DNA of 64,000 bases from Jeotgalibacillus marinus (GTDB lineage: Bacteria > Bacillota > Bacilli > Bacillales > Jeotgalibacillaceae). Shown piece after piece: positions 24,761 through 34,213 of the stretch. The translations under genes were made by a program, and so were the position numbers. The stretch's first letter is position 1. Each line of letters opens with the position of its first letter. The stretch is taken from the NCBI RefSeq assembly GCF_040801915.1, contig NZ_JBFMIA010000001.1, forward strand, positions 310,001 through 374,000. The letters are read 5' to 3'. The notes under the pieces were generated by a model, which worked only from the letters and a program-made list of their open reading frames with translations, was not told where the DNA came from and made no database searches.

Positions 24761-27172
24761 TCATCTTCTTATTCGCCTACCTTGATCTTCCATGAAATCA
24801 TAAGGGGTGATGCCTTCCATGCCGATCATTGGATCAACAGACACCAAAGAAACCGTTTCATTTAAAGGCTCTATCGATTCAACTCCCCCATCACCCTCAA
24901 CTACTTGCTCCAATTTTTGACGAAGGGTTGTCAAGCGCATTAAATCATCTTTTCTCTCCACACCAAACCGAAAAGCATCTTCTTCCCCACACATAATTAA
25001 AAAGCGTTTACTACGAGTGATTGCCGTATACAATAAGTTCCGACGTAGCATGCGATAATAGCTTTTTACGACAGGTAATATAACAATCGGAAATTCACTA
25101 CCTTGTGATTTATGTATTGAACAGCAAAAAGCATGGGTCACTTGATGTAAATCTTGTCTAGTATAAGTCACTTCAACCCCATCATACGATACAAGGAGCA
25201 TATCTTGTTTTTCCGTATTTTCTTTTGCATAAAAAATCGAAATAACTTCCCCCATATCACCATTAAAAACATGACTCTCTGGTTGATTCACAAGTTGGAG
25301 AATTTTGTCCCCAATTCGATATGTGACATCTCCCCATTTAAGTTCCTTTCTGGATCCATCTTTATTCGGGTTCATCAACTCTTGTAAGAGTTGATTTAAC
25401 CGATCAATGCCCGCTGGACCTCGGTACATCGGTGCAAGCACCTGAATGTCTTTTGATGAATAGCCTTTGGCGATGGCGTTGTTGACAATTTTGCCCACCA
25501 CTTCTTCCATTTGGTCTGCTCGACAAGGAAAAAAAGATCGATCTGGTCGCTTCTGGCGTAAATTTTGAGGCAGTTGACCTTGTTTCATTTGGTGGGCAAG
25601 CTCAATAATCGAGGATCCTTCTTCTTGACGATAAATATCTGTTAAATGAACGGTAGGTACTACTTTTGAGTTAAGTAGATCCTGTAACACTTGCCCAGGT
25701 CCAACCGATGGCAACTGGTCTTGGTCGCCTACTAAGATTACCTGCATCGTCTCTGGAACGGCTTGTAAGAGTTGATGGGCAAGCCATGTATCGACCATCG
25801 ACATTTCATCAATAATGAGTAGCCTTCCTTTAATTAAACGTTCATCATCATCTTCCATTTCTTCCTGGCCTGTGAACCCTAATAAACGATGAATTGTCAT
25901 CGCTTTTAAGCCAGTTGATTCTGACATTCGTTTAGCTGCTCTTCCAGTCGGAGCCGCGAGGACGATCGGAAACGGTTCTTCATTGCTATATTGATCAAGA
26001 TCTAGCGAAAGTCCATGCAGCTCTGCATATAACTCAACAATTCCTTTAATAACTGTCGTTTTACCCGTACCAGGCCCTCCTGTGAGAATCATTAAAGGTG
26101 ATGTGAGCGCTTTTTGAATGGCTTCTTTTTGAGAAGGTGCATAGGACACATCAATTCTCTCTTCAAGATCACCAAGCGCAAGCAAAAATTCCGATTCTGG
26201 AAATTGATCTTCATATTCTTTATGTGATAACAGGTGCTGTATATTTGTTACAAGTCCTTTTTCAGAAAAATAAAGGGACGGCATGTATATCCGCTTGTCT
26301 TCTCCAATAATCTTGCCTTCTTCATCGAGTTTTAAGAGCTGACTAGCAATATCGCTGTACTCAATGTTTTCTGCCTGATGCTTTAGTAGAAGCTCTTTTA
26401 CTTTTACTAGTAAATCCTTGGAGTCTGCATATACATGTCCTTCTTGAAGAGAAGTTTGCTGGAGGCAATAAAGACAGGCTGCTTTGATTCGATCTGGATG
26501 TTTTCCAGACAATCCGAGGTGTCGGCCTAATTCATCCGCTTTTCCAAAGCCTACTCCTTCAACTTCATACACAAGCTGATAAGGATTTTTCTGCAAAATT
26601 TCAAGTGTTGTTTCTTGATACAGTTGATAGATTTTCATCGAAAGCTGCGGTCCAAATCCCCAATCGCTTAAATGAACCATTACCCGCTCAAGCCCCTGAT
26701 GTTCAATCAACACATCATAGATATGCTTCGCTTTGTCACTTGAAAGCTTCGGCACATTCTGTAATACCGTTTCATTTTCCATGATTTTCGAAATGGCTTT
26801 TTCTCCAAGCGTATCAACAATCTTCTCGGCTGTTTTCTTTCCAACACCTTGAAAGAGATCGCTGGACAAATAATGAACGATGCCTTGTTTTGTTTGAGGA
26901 ATATCTTTTTTAAAACGAGTGGCGAGAAATTGCATCCCAAACCGAGGATGTTCTTTAAAGTTCCCGTGAAAAACATAGGTGTCTTCTTCTTGCATTTTTG
27001 GAAAATGACCGGTCACAACGGCTTCTTTCTCCTCGTTAGTCGTATTCGTTTCTTCCACACGAACACGCACGACAGAATACATATTGTCTTCGTTATGAAA
27101 GATTGTGACGATATGACGACCTTTGATATACGGTTCTTCTTCGTTAAATAAATCCATCGATTCGGTAGCCAT
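24761..27172 (-). CDS. recD2: RecD2 5'-3' DNA helicase
   Basis: A RecD-like superfamily 1B helicase (YrrC, 803 residues) that acts without RecBC. An N-terminal OB-like domain, a helix-hairpin-helix region (SSDLFQGVGKKTAEKI and PYQLVYEVEGVGFGKAD), and then the motor are visible, with Walker A GGPGTGKTT (about 365) and LLIIDEMSMVD. The last motif, HKSQGSEFP, is near residue 700. Known role: genome stability and fork repair. The long N-terminal region separates RecD2 from RecD of RecBCD. Confidence 0.95.
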   Translation of the reverse strand: MATESMDLFNEEEPYIKGRHIVTIFHNEDNMYSVVRVRVEETNTTNEEKEAVVTGHFPKMQEEDTYVFHGNFKEHPRFGMQFLATRFKKDIPQTKQGIVHYLSSDLFQGVGKKTAEKIVDTLGEKAISKIMENETVLQNVPKLSSDKAKHIYDVLIEHQGLERVMVHLSDWGFGPQLSMKIYQLYQETTLEILQKNPYQLVYEVEGVGFGKADELGRHLGLSGKHPDRIKAACLYCLQQTSLQEGHVYADSKDLLVKVKELLLKHQAENIEYSDIASQLLKLDEEGKIIGEDKRIYMPSLYFSEKGLVTNIQHLLSHKEYEDQFPESEFLLALGDLEERIDVSYAPSQKEAIQKALTSPLMILTGGPGTGKTTVIKGIVELYAELHGLSLDLDQYSNEEPFPIVLAAPTGRAAKRMSESTGLKAMTIHRLLGFTGQEEMEDDDERLIKGRLLIIDEMSMVDTWLAHQLLQAVPETMQVILVGDQDQLPSVGPGQVLQDLLNSKVVPTVHLTDIYRQEEGSSIIELAHQMKQGQLPQNLRQKRPDRSFFPCRADQMEEVVGKIVNNAIAKGYSSKDIQVLAPMYRGPAGIDRLNQLLQELMNPNKDGSRKELKWGDVTYRIGDKILQLVNQPESHVFNGDMGEVISIFYAKENTEKQDMLLVSYDGVEVTYTRQDLHQVTHAFCCSIHKSQGSEFPIVILPVVKSYYRMLRRNLLYTAITRSKRFLIMCGEEDAFRFGVERKDDLMRLTTLRQKLEQVVEGDGGVESIEPLNETVSLVSVDPMIGMEGITPYDFMEDQGRRIRR

Positions 27173-27193
27173 CCATGCGCTCCTCCTTCACAA

Positions 27194-27865
27194 TCAACTG
27201 TTGGAATCTAACGCTTGTTTCATAATCTCTTTGCCGTTTAGCGCTAAGTAATGGTCTGGTTGCGCCAAAATAGCTTGTTCAAAACATGCGAGTGCTTTCG
27301 TAGCATTTTCTTCAAACCCTGCGTAAGCAACACCTAAATTGTATAAAGCATCCGCATGATTTGGTTGAAGATCTACAGCTTTTTGAAGTTGTTCAATTGC
27401 TTCTTCACCGATTTCAAGGTGTGCGAGTGCAAGTCCGTATTGAAAATAGGCTTCTGCATCTTCCTCAGATAGTTCTACTGCTCGCTGTAAATACGGCAGT
27501 GCCAACTTTACTTTGTCTTCATTCATAAAAGACAGCCCAAGCATGAAATATGCATCGGACTCTGTCACACCTTTTGAGATTGATTTTTCATATAAAGTGG
27601 CACTTTCACTGAAACGTTCAGCATTGTAATACAAGTTAGCCAAAGCGTAATAAGCAAGTCCGGCTTCTTCATCTAAGGTAATCGCTTTTTGGAAAAATCG
27701 CTCTGCTTTTTCAGTTTCGTTAAATTGCGCAAGCACATTTCCGAAATTAATATACGCCGCTGTGTCAGTTGGATTTTCTTCAATTGCTTTATTTAATAGA
27801 TCAACAGCTTCTTCGTACTGTCCATCTTGAAGTTTTTGGATTGCTTGTTCGTTTAAATTTGTCAT
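27194..27865 (-). CDS. yrrB: TPR-repeat protein YrrB
   Basis: A 223-residue soluble protein made almost wholly of about six tetratricopeptide repeats (for example AAYINFGNVLAQFNETEKAE and ADALYNLGVAYAGFEENATK). Such repeats bind partner proteins. No enzyme motif is seen. ATG 27863-27865 follows GGAG by 8 bases; the frame is open 18 codons more. It sits between mnmA and recD2 as in B. subtilis. Confidence 0.87.
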   Translation of the reverse strand: MTNLNEQAIQKLQDGQYEEAVDLLNKAIEENPTDTAAYINFGNVLAQFNETEKAERFFQKAITLDEEAGLAYYALANLYYNAERFSESATLYEKSISKGVTESDAYFMLGLSFMNEDKVKLALPYLQRAVELSEEDAEAYFQYGLALAHLEIGEEAIEQLQKAVDLQPNHADALYNLGVAYAGFEENATKALACFEQAILAQPDHYLALNGKEIMKQALDSNS

Positions 27866-27945
27866 AAATACCACTCCTATAGTTGGTTCTATATTAATAG
27901 TTGATTCAAAGTATACCATAGCTTCACTTCAAATTAGACAGCAAA

Positions 27946-28030
27946 AAACCGGAACAAGCAAGCATTTATTCATCATCGTCACACCTATTTCTATAAGTGT
28001 GACGACCGAAAATAAATACCACTTATTCCG
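27946..28030 (-). terminator. Long compound terminator of mnmA
   Basis: An outer stem CGGAATAAG / CTTGTTCCG (with one U-G pair on the minus strand), ATTTATT / AATAAAT and a perfect inner stem CGTCACAC / GTGTGACG nest into one long hairpin, followed by GGTTTTTTG. It sits just after the mnmA stop. Confidence 0.65.
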
Positions 28031-28035
28031 ATTAG

Positions 28036-29151
28036 TTAGCCAACATATAAAAGTTGTTTTTGATCTTTGTAAATTTTATCAATGGTTGCTCCACCTAAGC
28101 ACTCGTCACCATTGTAAAAAACAACAGCTTGTCCAGGTGTCACAGCACGTATTGGTTGATCAAAGACCACTTCGACTTCTCCACTTTCTTTCACGTGTAC
28201 CGTCACATTGTCGTCTGGTTGACGATAGCGGAACTTTGCTGTGCATGTGAATGTTGTCGGGACTGGTTTATTTGACGTCCAGCTAATGTCAGTCGCTGTA
28301 ATAGAATCCGAGTAAAGTGCTTCGTGATCAAACCCCTGTCCGACAAACAACTCGTTTTTCTCAAGATCTTTACCGAGAACAAACCATGGTTCCCCTGAGC
28401 CGCCGATTCCAAGACCATGTCGTTGACCAATTGTGTAATACATTAGTCCATCATGATTACCGACTTTTTTACCATCCATCGTTACCATCATTCCAGGTTG
28501 TGCTGGCAAGTATTGACCAAGGAATTCTTTAAAATTACGTTCACCGATAAAGCATATGCCTGTGCTGTCTTTTTTCGTTGCGGTAGCGAGACCAGCTTCT
28601 TGTGCAATTTTACGCACTTCTTTTTTTTCAATATTGCCTATTGGGAACATGACTTTGGACAACTGATCTTGTGTCAGTTGATTCAAGAAGTACGTTTGAT
28701 CCTTGTTGTCATCTATTCCACGAAGCATTTTCACCTCACCATCGCGTTCTACAACTTGTGCATAGTGACCTGTCGCAAGATAATCTGCACCAAGCTTTAG
28801 GGCATGATCTAAAAACGCATTAAACTTAATTTCTTTATTACACATCACATCAGGATTTGGTGTTCTACCTGCTTTGTATTCTTCTAAAAAGTAGGTGAAC
28901 ACTTTATCCCAATATTGTTTTTCGAAATTCACTGCATAATACGGGATACCGATTTGATTACACACGCGAATGACATCATTGTAATCTTCAGTAGCTGTAC
29001 ACATTCCCGTATCATCCGTGTCATCCCAGTTTTTCATAAAAATCCCGATCACGTCATAGCCTTGCTGTTTCAGCAATAACGCTGCAACAGAAGAATCAAC
29101 GCCACCAGACATCCCTACAACCACACGTGTTTCTTCCGGTGATTTTTTCAT
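28036..29151 (-). CDS. mnmA: tRNA-uridine 2-sulfurtransferase MnmA
   Basis: MnmA thiolates U34 of tRNA-Lys, Glu and Gln. The PP-loop SGGVDSS is at 15-21, with catalytic cysteines C104 (NPDVMCNKEIKF) and C200 (DSTGICFIGERNF). Length 371 is usual. The cysteine desulfurase gene directly upstream supplies the sulfur, as shown for B. subtilis YrvO-MnmA, so Tus relay proteins are not needed. Confidence 0.96.
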   Translation of the reverse strand: MKKSPEETRVVVGMSGGVDSSVAALLLKQQGYDVIGIFMKNWDDTDDTGMCTATEDYNDVIRVCNQIGIPYYAVNFEKQYWDKVFTYFLEEYKAGRTPNPDVMCNKEIKFNAFLDHALKLGADYLATGHYAQVVERDGEVKMLRGIDDNKDQTYFLNQLTQDQLSKVMFPIGNIEKKEVRKIAQEAGLATATKKDSTGICFIGERNFKEFLGQYLPAQPGMMVTMDGKKVGNHDGLMYYTIGQRHGLGIGGSGEPWFVLGKDLEKNELFVGQGFDHEALYSDSITATDISWTSNKPVPTTFTCTAKFRYRQPDDNVTVHVKESGEVEVVFDQPIRAVTPGQAVVFYNGDECLGGATIDKIYKDQKQLLYVG

Positions 29152-29192
29152 TTATTTCCACCACTTTATCTTATTATTTCACTGGCTTTATG

Positions 29193-30335
29193 CTAATGTA
29201 CGAGTCGTTTCACAATCTTAGCTAGTTCGTCAGCAATTTTGTGAGCGTCCTCAATCGTATTCCCGCGACCAAAGCTAATCCGAATCGAATTCCGTAAACG
29301 TTCATCTCCTTGCCCAAACATAGCAACAAGGACATGAGACGGCTCGATTGAACCAGCAGTACATGCGGAACCACTTGATACTGCTATTCCTGCCATGTCA
29401 AGGTTCACGAGCATTGCTTCAACATCGACACCAAAGATGCTTAAGTTTAGCACATGGGGAAGCCCATGCTCAAGTGAACCGTTTATGCGATACATCACAC
29501 CTCGTTCATCCAAACGACCGAGAAGATTATTTCTTATTTCTAAAAGTTCTTCTCGCTTTTTTTTACGCCCTGTTTGCGCTAGCTCAGTTGCTTTTGCAAG
29601 TGCCGCGATAGATGCAATGTTTTCGGTTCCCGCTCGACGTTTTCGTTCTTGTTCACCACCTAATAGATGTGGAGACAATAAGGTACCTTTTTTCACATAA
29701 AGAAAACCAACACCTTTAGGTCCGTTAATTTTATGCGCTGATACCGATAACAAATCCGCACCGATTTCTTGTACATTTACGTCCTCATAACCAAACGCTT
29801 GAACAGCATCTGTATGAAAGTATGCTTGATGAGATTTCAAACGATTGCCTATTTCATAAACCGGCTGAATCGAACCAACCTCATTGTTTGCAAACATAAT
29901 CGTCACCAAAATCGTGTCATCTGTGAGCGCTTGTTCAAAATCATCCATCGAAATGCGCCCTGATTCGTCAACATCTAAAAACGTTACATTGAATCCCCTT
30001 TTCACAAGCTCTTCACACGGATGTAACACAGCATGATGTTCGATTTTCGTGGTAATAATATGGTTGCCTTTTTGTTTCATCGCTTCCACAACACCTGCTA
30101 TCGCAAGGTTGTTTGCTTCTGTGCCGCCACTTGTAAATATAATCTCATTAAAGTGTGCGCCGATACTTTTGGCAATAGATGTTCTTGCTTCATCTAAAAA
30201 CTGGCGTGATCTACGACCGACTGCATGAATACTCGATGCATTTCCAAAGTGATCGGTCAAAATGTCGGTCATGACCTGAACCACTTGCGGATGCACAGGA
30301 GTAGTCGCTGCGTGGTCAGCATATAGTTGCTTCAC
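29193..30335 (-). CDS. yrvO: Cysteine desulfurase (YrvO-type)
   Basis: A 380-residue PLP enzyme that moves sulfur from cysteine to a protein persulfide. PLP lysine is K202 in SVSAHKINGPKG, and the persulfide cysteine is C325 in SSGSACTAGSIEPSHV. Its position between cymR and mnmA indicates a dedicated tRNA thiolation partner rather than general Fe-S assembly. The start is GTG at 30333-30335 with GGAGGG upstream. Confidence 0.93.
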   Translation of the reverse strand: MKQLYADHAATTPVHPQVVQVMTDILTDHFGNASSIHAVGRRSRQFLDEARTSIAKSIGAHFNEIIFTSGGTEANNLAIAGVVEAMKQKGNHIITTKIEHHAVLHPCEELVKRGFNVTFLDVDESGRISMDDFEQALTDDTILVTIMFANNEVGSIQPVYEIGNRLKSHQAYFHTDAVQAFGYEDVNVQEIGADLLSVSAHKINGPKGVGFLYVKKGTLLSPHLLGGEQERKRRAGTENIASIAALAKATELAQTGRKKKREELLEIRNNLLGRLDERGVMYRINGSLEHGLPHVLNLSIFGVDVEAMLVNLDMAGIAVSSGSACTAGSIEPSHVLVAMFGQGDERLRNSIRISFGRGNTIEDAHKIADELAKIVKRLVH

Positions 30336-30353
30336 AATAATTCCCTCCGCTTA

Positions 30354-30773
30354 CTAAATATAAAACATATAGGCGTCTGATTCGCCTTCACTTGTATAGT
30401 TTGCTAAATCATCAATGGTTGTATGATCAAGTACATCTTTAACAGCATCACGGATTCGCATCCATAGTTCACGTTGTGGCGGTGCTTCATCCTCGATACC
30501 CTCAACTGGACTAATCGGGCCTTCTAACGCACGAATGATGTCACCAGCTGTAATTTCGTTTGGTTCTTTCGCTAGCACATAACCACCATAAGCACCTCTT
30601 ATACTTTTCACGTAGCCCCCATTGCGAAGCGGTCCTATTAGCTGCTCTAAATAATGCTCGGATAAATCATGTGTCTTTGCGATTGCTTTTAACGACGTTG
30701 GACCTTCTCCATGTTGTTTTGCAAGCTCAATCATGATCGTTAATCCATAGCGTCCTTTTGTTGAAATTTTCAT
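30354..30773 (-). CDS. cymR: CymR, Rrf2-family regulator of cysteine metabolism
   Basis: A 139-residue Rrf2 winged-helix repressor, near-identical in pattern to B. subtilis CymR (start MKISTKGRYGLTIMIELAKQ, end DAYMFYI). CymR with CysK represses sulfur-uptake genes when cysteine is plentiful. It has no cysteine residues, so it is not an Fe-S sensor like IscR. It is followed after 18 bases by the desulfurase gene, which links cysteine supply and use. Confidence 0.94.
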   Translation of the reverse strand: MKISTKGRYGLTIMIELAKQHGEGPTSLKAIAKTHDLSEHYLEQLIGPLRNGGYVKSIRGAYGGYVLAKEPNEITAGDIIRALEGPISPVEGIEDEAPPQRELWMRIRDAVKDVLDHTTIDDLANYTSEGESDAYMFYI

Positions 30774-30811
30774 AAAGAATCCACCTCTAACCTCGACTAT
30801 TGACTTTTGCC

Positions 30812-30820
30812 ATTATAGCA
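30812..30820 (-). promoter_or_regulatory. Extended -10 promoter of cymR
   Basis: TGC-TATAAT on the minus strand (TATAAT 30812-30817) forms an extended -10 element; no good -35 is present. The start codon is about 38 bases downstream. Confidence 0.5.
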
Positions 30821-30834
30821 TAGAACCCATAAGA

Positions 30835-30864
30835 TTGGCATTTCATAGCGGTTGATACTATGAT
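30835..30864 (+). promoter_or_regulatory. Candidate rarA promoter
   Basis: TTGGCA (30835-30840), 18 bases, TATGAT (30859-30864), 36 bases before the rarA start. It lies back to back with the cymR promoter. Confidence 0.45.
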
Positions 30865-30900
30865 AGATGCTAGAAACTTACTCGAATTAGGGGTGATCCT

Positions 30901-32181
30901 ATGAGCATTAAACCATTGGCTTTCCGAATGAGGCCACGCACGATCAATGAAATGATTGGACAAAAGCATCTTGTTGGAGAGGGCAAAATAATAAGGAGAA
31001 TGGTGCTGGCTAAGCAATTGTCATCAATGATTTTGTACGGTCCACCAGGGATTGGTAAAACATCAATTGCCTCAGCTATAGCAGGCAGTACTCAATATGC
31101 ATTTCGTACATTAAATGCTGTTACAAATAATAAAAAAGATATGGAAATTGTCGTTCAAGAAGCCAAAATGTCCGGAAAAGTCATTTTACTATTGGATGAG
31201 GTTCACCGTTTAGATAAAACCAAACAAGATTTCTTGCTGCCATATTTAGAAAACGGCATGATCACCTTAATTGGTGCGACAACTAGTAATCCGTATCATG
31301 CCATTAATCCAGCGATACGTAGCAGGTGTCAGATCTTTGAGCTTCATCCTTTATCCATTGAAGATATAACCATTGCGATAAAGCGTGCGTTAACGGATGA
31401 AGAAAGAGGATTTGGAAAAATCCAAGTAGAGCTTGCCGATCAAGCATTAACTCATTTTGCCACGGGCAGTAACGGAGATGTAAGAAGTGCGTTAAATGCA
31501 TTGGAACTAGCCGTGAAATCCACTGCGGGAAAAGACGACGGCATCATTGTGATCACAGTTGACATTGCCGAAGAATGTTTGCAGAAGAAAAGCTTTTCTC
31601 ACGATAAAGACGGTGATGCTCATTATGATGTGATGAGCGCCTTTCAAAAATCAATTCGCGGCAGTGATGTGAACGCTTCTCTTCACTATTTAGGTAGATT
31701 GGTTGAAGCGGGCGATCTACCAACGATCGCTAGACGTCTAATCGTTATCGCTTATGAAGATGTAGGATTAGCAAGTCCACAAGCAGGTGCACGAACACTC
31801 GCTGCCATCGAATCAGCTGAGCGACTTGGATTTCCTGAAGGAAGAATTCCACTTGCCAATGCAGTGATTGAACTTTGTCTGTCCCCAAAATCAAACTCAA
31901 GCATATCAGCAATTGACGCTGCTCTTAGTGACATCCGCGCTGGCAAAAGCGGTGTTGTACCCGAGCATTTAAAAGATGCTCATTACAAAGGAGCAAAAGA
32001 ACTCGGTCGCGGACTTGACTATCAATACCCACATAATTTTCCAAGCGGGTGGGTCAAACAGCAATACTTACCGGATACAATAAAAAACGCTCGTTATTAT
32101 GAACCGAAAACGACAGGAAAGTTTGAACAAGCACTTAAGCAAATATACGATAAAATGAACGAAAAAACGCCAGCTACATAA
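30901..32181 (+). CDS. rarA: RarA/MgsA replication-associated recombination ATPase
   Basis: A 426-residue clamp-loader-like AAA+ ATPase (YrvN) that acts at stalled replication forks. Walker A GPPGIGKTS (47-55), Walker B LLLDEVHR and the C-terminal MgsA/RarA tetramerisation domain (about 250-420, with YEDVGLASPQAGARTLAAIE) are present. GGGGTGA precedes the ATG. It is one of few plus-strand genes here and is divergent from cymR. Confidence 0.95.
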   Translation: MSIKPLAFRMRPRTINEMIGQKHLVGEGKIIRRMVLAKQLSSMILYGPPGIGKTSIASAIAGSTQYAFRTLNAVTNNKKDMEIVVQEAKMSGKVILLLDEVHRLDKTKQDFLLPYLENGMITLIGATTSNPYHAINPAIRSRCQIFELHPLSIEDITIAIKRALTDEERGFGKIQVELADQALTHFATGSNGDVRSALNALELAVKSTAGKDDGIIVITVDIAEECLQKKSFSHDKDGDAHYDVMSAFQKSIRGSDVNASLHYLGRLVEAGDLPTIARRLIVIAYEDVGLASPQAGARTLAAIESAERLGFPEGRIPLANAVIELCLSPKSNSSISAIDAALSDIRAGKSGVVPEHLKDAHYKGAKELGRGLDYQYPHNFPSGWVKQQYLPDTIKNARYYEPKTTGKFEQALKQIYDKMNEKTPAT

Positions 32182-32200
32182 AGACCTGTAGCTGGCGTTT
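32165..32200. terminator. Bidirectional terminator between rarA and the ABC permease
   Basis: AAACGCCAGCTACA and its exact complement form a 14-bp stem with an 8-base loop, followed by TCTTT. The rarA stop lies at the edge of the loop. Confidence 0.85.
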
Positions 32201-32202
32201 CT

Positions 32203-33147
32203 TTAAGCTGAGATATCTCGTTTTGTAAAAACAGTAAACGCAAGTGTAACAAATAAAGTAAAGTAAATAAGAATCATAATGACAGAGAACGTCATGGTCA
32301 TTCCTTCAACTACTGGCATACCCATTTCATAAAGTGAGAGGTTGGTGTTTGCAAACAAACTGTATTTTGCCCAGTCGTAGTACATTGCGATGAAACCCGT
32401 TGCTGATCCACCAACAAAATACAAGAATAAGCTAATTCCGATTGCCATCGAGCTGTTACGGAAAACAGCAGAAATCATAAAGGCCATCGTCGCTAATAAA
32501 ATCACATCAATCGAGTTAAATATATATACTTTCACCAAATATGGAATCATGCTCCCTTCAACAACTGAACCATTCTCATAAATCAAACGGGTGGTCGTCC
32601 CTGAATCATAAAAAACAAATCCTAAAATCAATAATAGAATTACTAAAATTCCGCTCATAGCGAGAGCAAAAGTGGCAACAGTCATGAATTTTGAAAGAAG
32701 AATTTTCCATCGCGCAATTGGCCGAATCATGAGTAGCTTGATTGTTCCCCAAGAAAACTCGCCCGCTACGATTCCTGAAGCCATAATAATGGCAAACAAT
32801 CCAACCAATGCAAGCATAAAAGAGTTATTTTCTAAGTATGTCCATATTGATTTTGCTGAGTTCGGAGGAAGGTCATTTGCTAAACGATATTCATTGATTG
32901 CAAGTGCTCCTTCTGCACTTGGTATATACGGATCGTACCCTCCTGTTTCGAGCGTCTCTTGTATTTGCTCATTATCCATTTCAAGCGATTGTTGCCACGT
33001 TATTTCTTCTCCTTCTCCAAAAGTGGAATCAATAAAAAGAAAAAGGACGGTTGAGATAATCACAGCAAGTATTAACAACCCAGCCATCACATACGTGCCA
33101 GGACGGTGTAAAATTTTCATCCATTCATTGCGAATTAAATTAAACAT
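32203..33147 (-). CDS. ABC-2 type transporter permease
   Basis: A 314-residue ABC-2 membrane protein with about six helices: one at about 16-38, a large extracytoplasmic acidic segment (about 40-100), then five helices to the C-terminus. The start MFNLIRNEWMKILHRPGTY is typical of bacitracin-exporter-like (BcrB/NatB) permeases. Its start overlaps the ATPase stop by 8 bases, so both form one exporter. Substrate unknown. Confidence 0.85.
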   Translation of the reverse strand: MFNLIRNEWMKILHRPGTYVMAGLLILAVIISTVLFLFIDSTFGEGEEITWQQSLEMDNEQIQETLETGGYDPYIPSAEGALAINEYRLANDLPPNSAKSIWTYLENNSFMLALVGLFAIIMASGIVAGEFSWGTIKLLMIRPIARWKILLSKFMTVATFALAMSGILVILLLILGFVFYDSGTTTRLIYENGSVVEGSMIPYLVKVYIFNSIDVILLATMAFMISAVFRNSSMAIGISLFLYFVGGSATGFIAMYYDWAKYSLFANTNLSLYEMGMPVVEGMTMTFSVIMILIYFTLFVTLAFTVFTKRDISA

Positions 33148-34072
33148 GTGTACCCGCTCCTTCCTGAGACGTTACTTCTAGGAATCGATCTTCCAGTGTT
33201 TTGGTTGCTGGTGAGACGCCATACACATCGATATCATTTGCCGCACACCAACGAACAAGGTCAGGAATTTGCTCTTTGGTCATATCAATGACAAGTGATC
33301 GCTCTACGACTTCAACTGTCCAATCAGAATTGTATTGGACAACTTTCTCTTTTACATCTTCTGGTTGAGAGACTTCAAGTTTAAATAACTGCCCTTTTGT
33401 CGAAACAAAATCACGCATCGTTTGAACATCAATTAATTTCCCTTTTTGAATGATTCCGATTCGATCACACATCATTTCCATTTCAGACAGCAAATGACTG
33501 GAGACGATTACCGCCATCCCACGTTCTTTGGCAAGCTTTCTTATGTAATCACGAATTTCCCTAATGCCAGCAGGATCTAGCCCGTTTGTAGGCTCATCTA
33601 AAATCAGCACTTTAGGATCATGCAGTAAACTTTGAGCGATCCCTAGACGTTGACGCATTCCGAGAGAATACGTTTTCACTTTTTCGTTAATTCGTTTTTC
33701 AAGCCCGACAAGTTTGACAACCTCATCTATTTTTTCTTTTGAAATACCTTTATACATTCTTGCGTAATGAACAAGGTTTTTGTAGCCAGAAAGAAATTTA
33801 TACATTTCAGGATTTTCAACAATGGCACCAACGTGTTGAACAGCGTCCTCAAAATCCTTTTGGATGCTTTTCCCCTCGATAAGTACATCTCCGTCTGTTA
33901 ACTTCATCAAACCGACGATCATCCGAATCGTCGTCGTTTTACCGGCTCCATTTGGTCCGAGGAAACCGAATACTTCCCCTCCATAAACGTCAAATGTAAC
34001 CTTGTCAATAATCGTTTTCCCACGAATCGTTTTCGTGACATCTCTTAGTTGAACGATCGATTGCTGTGTCAT
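33140..34072 (-). CDS. ABC transporter ATP-binding protein (BcrA-like)
   Basis: A 310-residue ATPase with Walker A GPNGAGKTT, signature YSLGMRQRLG, Walker B VLILDEPTNGLDP and switch His in VSSHLL. The C-terminal tail of about 80 residues is like BcrA-type exporters. ATG 34070-34072 follows AAAGGAG by 10-11 bases; the frame is open 7 more codons. No two-component genes lie nearby, so antibiotic-induced control cannot be inferred. From memory B. subtilis has no ABC pair between rarA and tcdA. Confidence 0.88.
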   Translation of the reverse strand: MTQQSIVQLRDVTKTIRGKTIIDKVTFDVYGGEVFGFLGPNGAGKTTTIRMIVGLMKLTDGDVLIEGKSIQKDFEDAVQHVGAIVENPEMYKFLSGYKNLVHYARMYKGISKEKIDEVVKLVGLEKRINEKVKTYSLGMRQRLGIAQSLLHDPKVLILDEPTNGLDPAGIREIRDYIRKLAKERGMAVIVSSHLLSEMEMMCDRIGIIQKGKLIDVQTMRDFVSTKGQLFKLEVSQPEDVKEKVVQYNSDWTVEVVERSLVIDMTKEQIPDLVRWCAANDIDVYGVSPATKTLEDRFLEVTSQEGAGTHV

Positions 34073-34159
34073 GAATTGTTCTCTCCTTTCCATTTCAGCT
34101 CACCTTATATAACTAATTTAGAAGCTTCCTCCAGTTATACGTTGTCGATTGGGAAAAGT

Positions 34160-34206
34160 TTCAAAAAAAAAAAAAAAAACCGACTCTAGTTATAGAATCG
34201 GTTTTT
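34160..34206 (-). terminator. Terminator of tcdA with a 16-base T tract
   Basis: On the minus strand AAAACCGATTCT pairs with AGAGTCGGTTTT across a 6-base loop and runs into T16 (34163-34178 as A on the plus strand). It lies 8 bases past the tcdA stop. Confidence 0.85.
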
Positions 34207-34213
34207 ATCGCCG

